Assembly (NCBI GenBank): GCA_019425655.1
Contig: NQWY01024827.1
Span: 124,001 to 188,000 of the forward strand
Length of the DNA: 64,000 nt
Direction of reading: 5' to 3'
Source: Rhizophagus prolifer
Taxonomy: Eukaryota > Glomeromycota > Glomeromycetes > Glomerales > Glomeraceae
Part shown: positions 58,307-64,000 of the stretch, piece by piece
Position numbering within the stretch: position 1 is the first letter of the stretch
Layout: every line of letters begins with the position of its first letter
Notes under the pieces: model-generated
What the model was told of the DNA's origin: nothing
The model's database searches: none
Seen by the model: only the letters and a program-made list of their open reading frames with translations
Translations under genes and position numbers: made by a program

Positions 58307-59809
58307 TTATTCTTCAATAAGGTTGTTTTCCGAATTATCTATCAAGCTTTGCGGGATTTCTTTTTTATTTTTGATGCCGAGCTTTTTCAACTTCTCAGTT
58401 TGTCTTACAAGGTTATCGTTTCCTGTGTAAAGCTGTTTGTACGCATCAGTAAAAGAGGTTTTTGCCTGATCGATATTTTTTCCAACTTTGTCAAGATTCT
58501 CTACAAAACCTACAAATTTGTCATACAATTTTGCACCTTGTGATGCAATTTCCATAGAATTACGGTTCTGATATTCGCGTTTCCACAGGTCGGCAATCAG
58601 TTTGAGAGAAGTGATGAGGTTGCTTGGATTAAGTAACAGAATGCGTCTTTCGTAGGCAAAATTCCAAAGATTCTGATCGATTTGCATTGCAGCGATATAA
58701 GCTGGTTCACTCGGGATGAACATCATTACAAAATCCAACGATTTTCCGTAATCATCATAGGCTTTCTGAGACAGTTGCTGGATGTGATTTTTGATGGAGT
58801 TAAGATGCTGCGTCTGTTTGATGCTGATGATGTTGGCATCGGTCTCATCCACCAGTTCCGTGAAGGCTGACAATGACACCTTGGAATCGATGATGACATT
58901 GCGTTCATCCGGATATTTCACAACCGCATCGGGACGCATTTTCTTGCCGGAAAATTCTGAGAACAAGGCTTTGTTATCCTCATCACGCAGCTCGTGTTCT
59001 AAGAAATATTCTCTTCCTTTTACCAACCCTGACTTTTCCAAAATACTTTCCAATATCATTTCTCCCCAATTTCCTTGCGTTTTGGATTCGCCTTTCAAAG
59101 CTCGGGTCAATTTTTTGGCATCATCAGAAATCTGTTGATTCAGTTCTGCCAATTCTTTTACTTTTTCAGCGAGAGAGAAGCGTTCTTTATTTTCCTTTTC
59201 ATAAGCTTCGTTCACTCGATTTTTCAGCTCAACAATTCTTTCCTGGAAAGGCTCAAGAATCGTTTTCAAGTTGGTCTGATTAAGTGTTGTGAATTTCTCA
59301 GTTTTCTCTTCTAGGATTTTATTGGCCAGGTTTTCAAACTGTTCTTTTGCCTGTTCCTGGATTTTAGTGATTTCTTCTTTCTGGGAATCGAGAAGTTTCT
59401 GGAGTGTTTCGTTTTGCGCTGATAATTGTGATTTTACAGCAATTAGTTTTTGCAGTTCGTCCAGAAGATTTCGTATTTCCGAATTTTGGTTTTGATTAAG
59501 TTCCTGCTGTTCCGTTATTTTCTGTGATTGCGCATTGTTCTCTGCAGAAAGTGTCGCGACATTATTTTTTAACTGATTAAGAACATCAGATTGCTGAGCA
59601 TTATTATATTTTTCTTCTTGTAAGAACCTGTTAAGCTCATCAATTTTTGATTGAGAATTCTGTAGGTCAGAATTGATTTTGATGAAGTTATTATTAAGTT
59701 CATCATATAGATTCCTGGCAACTGAAGAAGACTTAAGCACAAAATAAACTATAGCAGCGCCTAAAATACCGCCCACAAAAAAACCAATGATTAGATAAGA
59801 GATTTCCAT
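58307..59809 (-). CDS. rmuC: DNA recombination protein RmuC
   Basis: 500 residues. An N-terminal membrane helix (SYLIIGFFVGGILGAAIVYFV, about 4-24) is followed by a long coiled coil (about 30-215). The RmuC core is nuclease-like: SKTQGNWGEMILESILEKSGL (about 240-260), MRPDAVVKYPDERNVIIDSKVS (about 288-309) with the PD-(D/E)xK-like acidic residues, and SLDFVMMFIPSEPAYIAAM (about 351-369). It limits recombination at repeats; exact activity unclear. A -7 box ends four bases before the start. Confidence 0.9.
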   Translation of the reverse strand: MEISYLIIGFFVGGILGAAIVYFVLKSSSVARNLYDELNNNFIKINSDLQNSQSKIDELNRFLQEEKYNNAQQSDVLNQLKNNVATLSAENNAQSQKITEQQELNQNQNSEIRNLLDELQKLIAVKSQLSAQNETLQKLLDSQKEEITKIQEQAKEQFENLANKILEEKTEKFTTLNQTNLKTILEPFQERIVELKNRVNEAYEKENKERFSLAEKVKELAELNQQISDDAKKLTRALKGESKTQGNWGEMILESILEKSGLVKGREYFLEHELRDEDNKALFSEFSGKKMRPDAVVKYPDERNVIIDSKVSLSAFTELVDETDANIISIKQTQHLNSIKNHIQQLSQKAYDDYGKSLDFVMMFIPSEPAYIAAMQIDQNLWNFAYERRILLLNPSNLITSLKLIADLWKREYQNRNSMEIASQGAKLYDKFVGFVENLDKVGKNIDQAKTSFTDAYKQLYTGNDNLVRQTEKLKKLGIKNKKEIPQSLIDNSENNLIEE

Positions 59810-59813
59810 TCTT

Positions 59814-59821
59814 CAAAAATA
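59814..59821 (-). promoter_or_regulatory. -7 element 4 bases before rmuC start
   Basis: TATTTTTG on the minus strand, four bases before ATG 59809. The N-terminal membrane helix fixes the start here. Confidence 0.5.
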
Positions 59822-59878
59822 CAATTTTGTAAGAAGAAAAAATACGGAAAGACGTAAACTTTAAAAGAGAAAGTTGAG

Positions 59879-60901
59879 TTAAATTTTTCTATTCTTAGCT
59901 AACATCGGAATAGAAATAAGTCCCATTACGAGCATAATAATGATTTGTAGTGGCAAAGTGATGAAAGAGTAGGCGAGCCCTAATTCTCCGCCTTCCACAG
60001 CGTCTTTTCCCATAGAAATGAATAAGGCTGTGAATCCAAATTTCATAGCCAGATTAAAAGCACCGATTCCGCCACTCGCAGGGATAATCATTCCTAATGT
60101 TCCGACAACCAAAATGAAACATCCGTCAGCGGGAGTAAAATCTGAGGTTTCCGGAAGTGAGAAGCAAACTAAATATGATGCAAAGAAATAGCAGATCCAG
60201 ATTCCTGCAGTCAGAAGAATGAATTTTCCTTTTTGACGAAGTTTTAGAATGGATTTCAGACCTTCTAAAATTCCTTTTCCAAACCCAACAATTTTGTTGT
60301 AAATGGATGATTTTTGTAGATGTTTTCTGAAGATGAACAACAAAATGACCAGAAAAGCGATAAAGCCTAAAACGATATAACTCATGTTAGAATCGGATTG
60401 AGGCGCTGCTTGATTTTTTTGTTCAGTTGCAGATTTGTAAAAAGCAATTAAAGCATCATATTTAAAAATCAATGTTAATAATGCAAAGATTCCCATACAA
60501 ACCAAATCCACAACCCGTTCCAGGATAATAGTTCCAAAAGATTTGTCAACAGGAACTTTTTCGACACCATAAAGGGCTGTTGAGCGTGCCACTTCACCAC
60601 TTCTTGGGATTGTAAGATTCATCAGATATCCGAAAGAAATTGACCAGAGCGAATTGCTGTTAGAGATTTTGTAACCCATTGGTTCCAGTAGAAGGTTCCA
60701 ACGAACTGCCCTGAAAATATAAGCGGAAATACCAAAAACTGCTGCGAACAATACCCAAAGATAATTGGCTTTTTGTAAAGAATTTTTGATTTTGTCAACG
60801 TCCAGACCTCTGAGAGCAACCCAAAGAAAAACTCCTGCAACAGCAACAGAAATCAGAATTGTAATTGCATTTTTGAATGCTGATGACTTTTTTTCTTCCA
60901 A
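59879..60901 (-). CDS. Flippase-like membrane protein (LPG synthase TM family)
   Basis: 340 residues with about eight membrane helices, of the lysylphosphatidylglycerol synthase membrane-region/flippase-like family. SYIFRAVRWNLLLEPMGY (about 60-75), LMNLTIPRSGEVARSTALY (about 92-110) and IPASGGIGAFNLAMKFGF (about 272-289) are conserved. No synthase domain is fused. The start is TTG at 60901: an in-frame stop lies two codons upstream, leaving no ATG. It follows panD by 16 bases and probably shares its promoter. Confidence 0.85.
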   Translation of the reverse strand: MEEKKSSAFKNAITILISVAVAGVFLWVALRGLDVDKIKNSLQKANYLWVLFAAVFGISAYIFRAVRWNLLLEPMGYKISNSNSLWSISFGYLMNLTIPRSGEVARSTALYGVEKVPVDKSFGTIILERVVDLVCMGIFALLTLIFKYDALIAFYKSATEQKNQAAPQSDSNMSYIVLGFIAFLVILLFIFRKHLQKSSIYNKIVGFGKGILEGLKSILKLRQKGKFILLTAGIWICYFFASYLVCFSLPETSDFTPADGCFILVVGTLGMIIPASGGIGAFNLAMKFGFTALFISMGKDAVEGGELGLAYSFITLPLQIIIMLVMGLISIPMLAKNRKI

Positions 60902-60917
60902 GAGCTATGAGTTGAAA

Positions 60918-61268
60918 TTATGTTAGAAGATTGGTTGCTTCATCCGGAAAAACTATTTTTGGCTGGAAATTTTTTGCTTCTTCCGGCGTCATCTGTGCAT
61001 AAGCAATGATAATGATGATATCGCCTTTATGAACTTTTCTTGCTGCAGGACCGTTAAGACAAATGTCTCCGGATTTTCTTTTGCCCTTGATAACATAAGT
61101 GTCAAAGCGCTCACCGTTATTCACATTCACAATGTAGACTCTTTCACCAACAATTAAACCGGCCGCTTCTATAAGGTCTTCGTCTATAGTGATGCTTCCA
61201 ATATAATTAAGGTCCGATTCTGTGACGCGAACTCTGTGAATTTTCGATTTAAAAACTTCAATTAACAT
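60918..61268 (-). CDS. panD: Aspartate 1-decarboxylase
   Basis: A 116-residue PanD, which makes beta-alanine for pantothenate. The self-cleaving Gly-Ser is in [13 protein letters not shown] (Gly24-Ser25), giving the pyruvoyl group; [15 protein letters not shown] and [22 protein letters not shown] complete the fold. Length typical. panB and panC are not in the window. A -7 box ends five bases before the ATG. Confidence 0.95.
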   Translation of the reverse strand: MLIEVFKSKIHRVRVTESDLNYIGSITIDEDLIEAAGLIVGERVYIVNVNNGERFDTYVIKGKRKSGDICLNGPAARKVHKGDIIIIIAYAQMTPEEAKNFQPKIVFPDEATNLLT

Positions 61269-61273
61269 AGGTA

Positions 61274-61281
61274 CAAATTTA
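61274..61281 (-). promoter_or_regulatory. -7 element 5 bases before panD start
   Basis: TAAATTTG on the minus strand, five bases before ATG 61268. Confidence 0.58.
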
Positions 61282-61533
61282 CGTTAAATAAATAAAAGTT
61301 TGAAAAATTTGTTCCCTAAAAACTTATATAAGACCTCGCAAAATAAACGGCGATTATTATGAATTTATGAATATTGACATTAGTTGTTTTGTTTTGGCTC
61401 AATTGTTGATGAATAGTGGAAAATTGTATGCAATGAATTGCTGTAAAGTGAGTATTTTCGTTAATATTGATTTTAGTAAAAATTCATCATAATAAAATAA
61501 AAGATATATTTTTCACTAAATTTTATAAAAATA

Positions 61534-61564
61534 TTTGCGTGATATTAAAATTGTCTTATATTTG
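61534..61564 (+). promoter_or_regulatory. Promoter of the second HU gene
   Basis: TTTG (61534-61537), exactly 19 bases, then TATATTTG (61557-61564): a consensus Bacteroidota promoter, 32 bases before ATG 61597. Confidence 0.82.
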
Positions 61565-61596
61565 CTATAACAACATAACTTTAATTAATAAATATT

Positions 61597-61887
61597 ATGA
61601 ACAAGTCTGAATTAATCGACGCTATTGCAAAAGATGCAGAAATCACAAAAGCTGCTGCTAAAAAAGCTTTGGAATCATTCGTTTCTAACGTAACAGAAAC
61701 TCTTAAGAAAAAAGAAGGTAAAGTATCTTTAGTAGGATTTGGAACTTTCTCGGTATCTGAAAGAGCTGCGAGACAAGGTATCAATCCTGCTACAAAAAAA
61801 CCAATCAAAATTGCTGCTAAAAAAGTTGCAAAATTCAAGGCTGGTGCTGATTTAGCTACTGCTGTTGCTGGTGCTAAAAAGAAATAA
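61597..61887 (+). CDS. HU-family DNA-binding protein (second copy)
   Basis: A 96-residue HU. NKSELIDAIAKDAEITKAAAKKALE (1-25) is the dimer region; KVSLVGFGTFSVSERAARQGINPATKKP (about 42-70) the signature and DNA-binding arm; the tail is Ala/Lys-rich (KAGADLATAVAGAKKK). It is closer to canonical HU than the copy at 49628, and its consensus promoter suggests high expression. Its transcript ends at 61912-61945. Confidence 0.95.
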   Translation: MNKSELIDAIAKDAEITKAAAKKALESFVSNVTETLKKKEGKVSLVGFGTFSVSERAARQGINPATKKPIKIAAKKVAKFKAGADLATAVAGAKKK

Positions 61888-61911
61888 TACTTTATTTGAT
61901 TGTATCGAATA

Positions 61912-61945
61912 AAAAAAACCGTCATTTGACGGGTTTTATTTTTTT
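61912..61945. terminator. Terminator between HU and ribA
   Basis: AAACC-GTCA / TGACGGGTTT with one bulge, T-run on the + strand and A-run on the left; may serve both converging genes. Confidence 0.82.
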
Positions 61946-61959
61946 ATAGAATTTGAGTT

Positions 61960-62556
61960 TTATTGGTTTTCATCATCCAAAAGATGCCCGAAAAAGTCTT
62001 TTTTTGTCTTGAGGTAAGATGCACTGGCTTCATTAGATTTAATTTGTAATGGTATCCTGGAATTGAACTCGATATCACTGTCTTTGATAATCTGTATTTT
62101 TTCAGGATTATTGGTCATTAGATTAACTGATTTGACACCTAATTTTTGCAGCATTTCTATTGCAACGCCAAAATCCCTGTCATCTGCAGGTAAGCCCAAT
62201 TCCAAATTAGCCTGAACGGTATCCAGTCCTTTCTCTTGCAGTGCATAAGCTTTAAGCTTGTTGATGATGCCAATATTCCTTCCTTCTTGTCTCAGGTAGA
62301 TAATCAGACCGCCATTTTCCTGCATATATTTCATTGCTGAATCCAATTGCTGTCCGCATTCGCACTTTTGAGAATGAAAGACTTCTCCGGTGATACATTC
62401 GGAATGGATTCTCACATTAACAGGTTTTTCTAGATCTGTATTTTTTGCAATCAGAGCCATATGTGGCATCCAATTTTTATCATCTTCTGAAAAAGCCATC
62501 ATTTTGAATTCCCCAAAATCTGTGGGAACGTTCGCTTCTGCTTGTGTTTTTAACAT
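61960..62556 (-). CDS. ribA: GTP cyclohydrolase II
   Basis: A 198-residue RibA, which opens GTP for riboflavin synthesis. Zinc cysteines: HSECITGEVFHSQKCECGQQ (about 51-70); RQEGRNIGI (about 89-97) is the GTP-binding arginine motif; VQANLELGLPADDRDF and LMTNNPEKIQ follow. It is a stand-alone form, not fused to RibB. It follows a small lipoprotein gene by 14 bases on the minus strand. Confidence 0.94.
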   Translation of the reverse strand: MLKTQAEANVPTDFGEFKMMAFSEDDKNWMPHMALIAKNTDLEKPVNVRIHSECITGEVFHSQKCECGQQLDSAMKYMQENGGLIIYLRQEGRNIGIINKLKAYALQEKGLDTVQANLELGLPADDRDFGVAIEMLQKLGVKSVNLMTNNPEKIQIIKDSDIEFNSRIPLQIKSNEASASYLKTKKDFFGHLLDDENQ

Positions 62557-62570
62557 TAAATAAAAAGGTG

Positions 62571-63032
62571 TTAATTAGAAGACATAGAAGTTGACTCTAT
62601 ACTTTTGCTTTGAGATGCTTCCAGCAAATTCATATTGGTTTTTATCTTTACCATATATCTGTTAAGCACTTCGTCATCATCACGAGTCATAAACTTTCGT
62701 AATTTTTGTATCTTTTTGTAATACTTTTCAAATTCTCTGAGAGAGTTATGTTTATCTGCCAGGTTAAAATTACGGATTGCAAGAAGATAATTGGTAAGCG
62801 AATTTTTTAAAGAGGAAACTTCCCTATTTACAGCATCATTTCTGAATTTAGGAAAAGTTGAAATAAGGTTGGAGATAGAAGAAGCATATACAATGGCTTC
62901 CGGTGTAAGATATGCGTATGTATCTGACAAACTATCTGAATGCAATTCCTCTGAGGCTGCCGAACTGGTAGAACAGGAGTCTGAAAGATTAATGATAAAT
63001 ATAACGGCTAAAAGTTTGTACAAACTTTTCAT
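62571..63032 (-). CDS. Small lipoprotein of unknown function
   Basis: 153 residues; MKSLYKLLAVIFIINLSDSC gives a lipobox with Cys20, followed by STSSAASEELHSD. The mature part is helical (YLTPEAIVYASSISNLISTFPK; LADKHNSLREFEKYYKKIQKL) with no cysteines. Its ATG overlaps the DUF4254 stop by four bases, so the two are co-translated. Confidence 0.72.
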   Translation of the reverse strand: MKSLYKLLAVIFIINLSDSCSTSSAASEELHSDSLSDTYAYLTPEAIVYASSISNLISTFPKFRNDAVNREVSSLKNSLTNYLLAIRNFNLADKHNSLREFEKYYKKIQKLRKFMTRDDDEVLNRYMVKIKTNMNLLEASQSKSIESTSMSSN

Positions 63033-63643
63033 TTTCTCTGCATTTTTTGATACAGGATTGGGTTAAGACTCTCATCATTATACATCTTCATCTGTTTATA
63101 AAGTTTCATCTTAACTTTACCGTTTTCTATGTCAGAAAGTAGCTGATCTATTGCGGTTTCCAAGTCTTTTTTCTGTTCAAGAAGGACTTGTAGTTTTTGA
63201 GAACATTGTAATCTGTGTTCTTCCGAAGCATCTTTTCGGGAAGCTTCTATAGACATGTGATATATTTTCAATGATAAGATAGAAAACCTATCGATAGACC
63301 AAGCTGGTGTTTCACTGTTGATTCTGGCATCCTGATCAGGAACAATATTTTCAAAAGTTTTATAGAACCAGAAATCGATTTGTTCAACCATATCTGTTCT
63401 TTTCTGATTGAGCTTATCAATCCTTCTTTTTATTTTTAAAGCTTCTGTCGGGTCAATATCTTCTTCTCGAATTATATCTTCCAGATGCCACTGAACGGTA
63501 TCAATCCAGTTTTTTGAATACAAAATCCATTCCAAACTATTAGCTTGGAATGGATTGTTTTCTTGTGAATTAACATCGTCATTTATATGGTAGTCATTAA
63601 CCGATTGGTTAAAGATTTCCCATGCTTTTTCAGTCAAATTCAT
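63029..63643 (-). CDS. DUF4254 family protein
   Basis: A 204-residue cytosolic helical protein of the DUF4254 family. NPFQANSLEWILYSKNWIDTVQWHLEDIIR is split across residues 30-60; KIKRRIDKLNQKRTDMVEQID and KMKLYKQMKMYND follow. Function unknown; in Bacteroidota it is often near envelope or glycosyltransferase genes. It overlaps the lipoprotein gene by four bases and is preceded by tatA (13-base gap). Confidence 0.85.
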   Translation of the reverse strand: MNLTEKAWEIFNQSVNDYHINDDVNSQENNPFQANSLEWILYSKNWIDTVQWHLEDIIREEDIDPTEALKIKRRIDKLNQKRTDMVEQIDFWFYKTFENIVPDQDARINSETPAWSIDRFSILSLKIYHMSIEASRKDASEEHRLQCSQKLQVLLEQKKDLETAIDQLLSDIENGKVKMKLYKQMKMYNDESLNPILYQKMQRK

Positions 63644-63656
63644 TAATTATTTCTTT

Positions 63657-63857
63657 TTAAGAAGGATCATTCGGATTAGATGATGAATCTTTTTTCTTAT
63701 CTTCATCCTTTACCGCATCTTTGAACTCTTTAATGCCAGAGCCTAAACCTTTCATCAATTCGGGAATTTTTTTACCTCCAAATAATAAAAGCAATATCAA
63801 AGCTACAATTAATATATGTTGCCAAGAAAGACTTAATATAACAGTTGCTGGTGTCAT
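63657..63857 (-). CDS. tatA: Twin-arginine translocase subunit TatA/TatE
   Basis: 66 residues: a membrane helix ([20 protein letters not shown], about 15-34), the [21 protein letters not shown] hinge and amphipathic helix, and a charged tail. It forms the Tat pore. tatC is not in the window. A perfect -7 box at 63871 lies in the 30-base gap after the M23 gene, so it has its own promoter. Confidence 0.93.
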   Translation of the reverse strand: MTPATVILSLSWQHILIVALILLLLFGGKKIPELMKGLGSGIKEFKDAVKDEDKKKDSSSNPNDPS

Positions 63858-63870
63858 TTCAATTTTTTTG

Positions 63871-63878
63871 CAAAGTTA
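63871..63878 (-). promoter_or_regulatory. -7 promoter element of tatA
   Basis: TAACTTTG on the minus strand, 13 bases before the ATG. Confidence 0.58.
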
Positions 63879-63887
63879 AAGTATTTT

Positions 63888-64000
63888 TTAATACGAAACC
63901 CAACCTAGAGGATCTACCGGGGTCGTACCATTCCAAATCTGAAAATCTAATGTAATAGATTCGTCAAAATCACTGCCAACCTCTCCAATCAGTGTTCCTG
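63888..64000 (-). CDS. Peptidoglycan hydrolase/M23 peptidase, C-terminal end (partial)
   Basis: The minus strand reads GTLIGEVGSDFDESITLDFQ then IWNGTTPVDPLGWVSY and stops at 63888. The IxFxIWxGxxPVDPxxWL pattern is the very end of EnvC/NlpD-like LytM (M23) factors. These activate cell-wall amidases or cleave cross-links. The gene runs off the right edge. Confidence 0.78.
   Translation of the reverse strand, partial: GTLIGEVGSDFDESITLDFQIWNGTTPVDPLGWVSY

Larger units (their letters stand above)
61269..61596. other. Divergent intergenic region between panD and HU (328 bases)
   Basis: The panD -7 box is at 61274-61281 and the HU promoter at 61534-61564. The middle is AT-rich with no convincing gene; a 41-codon open frame at 61367-61492 has no family look. 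No hairpin or repeat is clear. Confidence 0.6.

Noticed and set aside
61367-61492. 41-codon open frame between panD and HU
   Set aside because: No promoter at the right place, no recognisable features, and AT-rich sequence easily gives such frames.
1-64000. Transposases, integrases, prophage genes, CRISPR arrays, tRNA or rRNA genes
   Set aside because: None was seen on either strand; the only repeat-like sequences are short intergenic palindromes.

Overview
The window reads as chromosomal DNA of a Chryseobacterium-like member of the Flavobacteriia (Bacteroidota). The evidence is an AT-rich base composition, many perfect Bacteroidota -7 elements (TAnnTTTG) just upstream of start codons, few Shine-Dalgarno-like sequences, type IX secretion (T9SS) cargo proteins with type A and type B C-terminal signals, the T9SS regulator PorX, a PorV/PorQ-family outer-membrane protein, a bacillithiol gene (bshA), and lipoproteins with acidic residues just after the lipobox cysteine. 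About 60 protein genes are densely packed. I see no tRNA, rRNA, CRISPR array, insertion sequence or prophage, so this is mostly a core region.

Layout. 1-3.8 kb: a truncated ABC exporter, cobalamin adenosyltransferase, a small membrane protein, thiamine pyrophosphokinase and a PLP arginine decarboxylase. 3.9-8.5 kb: a divergent nitroreductase/HxlR pair, then a DUF2089 - membrane protein - serine hydrolase operon and a secreted protein. 8.5-20.3 kb: acyl-CoA carboxylase beta, a DMT transporter, a PorV/PorQ-like protein, a 1-Cys peroxiredoxin, a GH3 enzyme, BshA, a TolB/CsgG-like secreted protein, DUF2851 and PspC. 20.4-29.2 kb (minus strand): sdhCAB, rpoN, an M13 metallopeptidase and a frameshifted asnS. 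29.3-40.2 kb: AraC regulator, serine hydrolase, rimM, rpsP, a T9SS type B protein, photolyase, nitroreductase, a GreA-like protein, trmD and a type II NADH dehydrogenase. 40.3-43.4 kb: a cobalamin-uptake unit (riboswitch, BtuB-like receptor, DUF5074 lipoprotein). 43.5-49.6 kb: two T9SS type A proteins around a TPR/LuxR membrane regulator, then mutY. 49.6-55.7 kb: HU, a 30-residue AURKAIP1/COX24-type protein, RNase E/G, a lipoprotein, porX, xth and a TRIC-type channel. 55.8-64 kb: a TPR protein, uvrC, rmuC, a flippase-like protein, panD, a second HU, ribA, two small secreted/unknown proteins, tatA and the end of an M23 peptidase.

The most useful observations are these. (1) The cobalamin riboswitch has a visible expression platform: its 3' ACCTGCC can pair with GGCAGGT next to the btuB-like start codon. 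(2) asnS is split by a small out-of-frame deletion. (3) thiN carries a dispersed genomic repeat in frame, read as ILRQAQND. (4) There are several families of long inverted intergenic repeats. (5) Four genes have a -7 box only 4-5 bases before the start codon, which predicts leaderless mRNAs. (6) Two strong adjacent hairpins followed by a T-run lie between divergent genes at about 10.3 kb and have no + strand gene upstream, so they may end an undescribed small RNA. No wholly new multi-gene system stands out. The candidates closest to one are the DUF2089 / Yip1-like / serine hydrolase operon and the HU - 30-residue basic protein - RNase E/G cluster.
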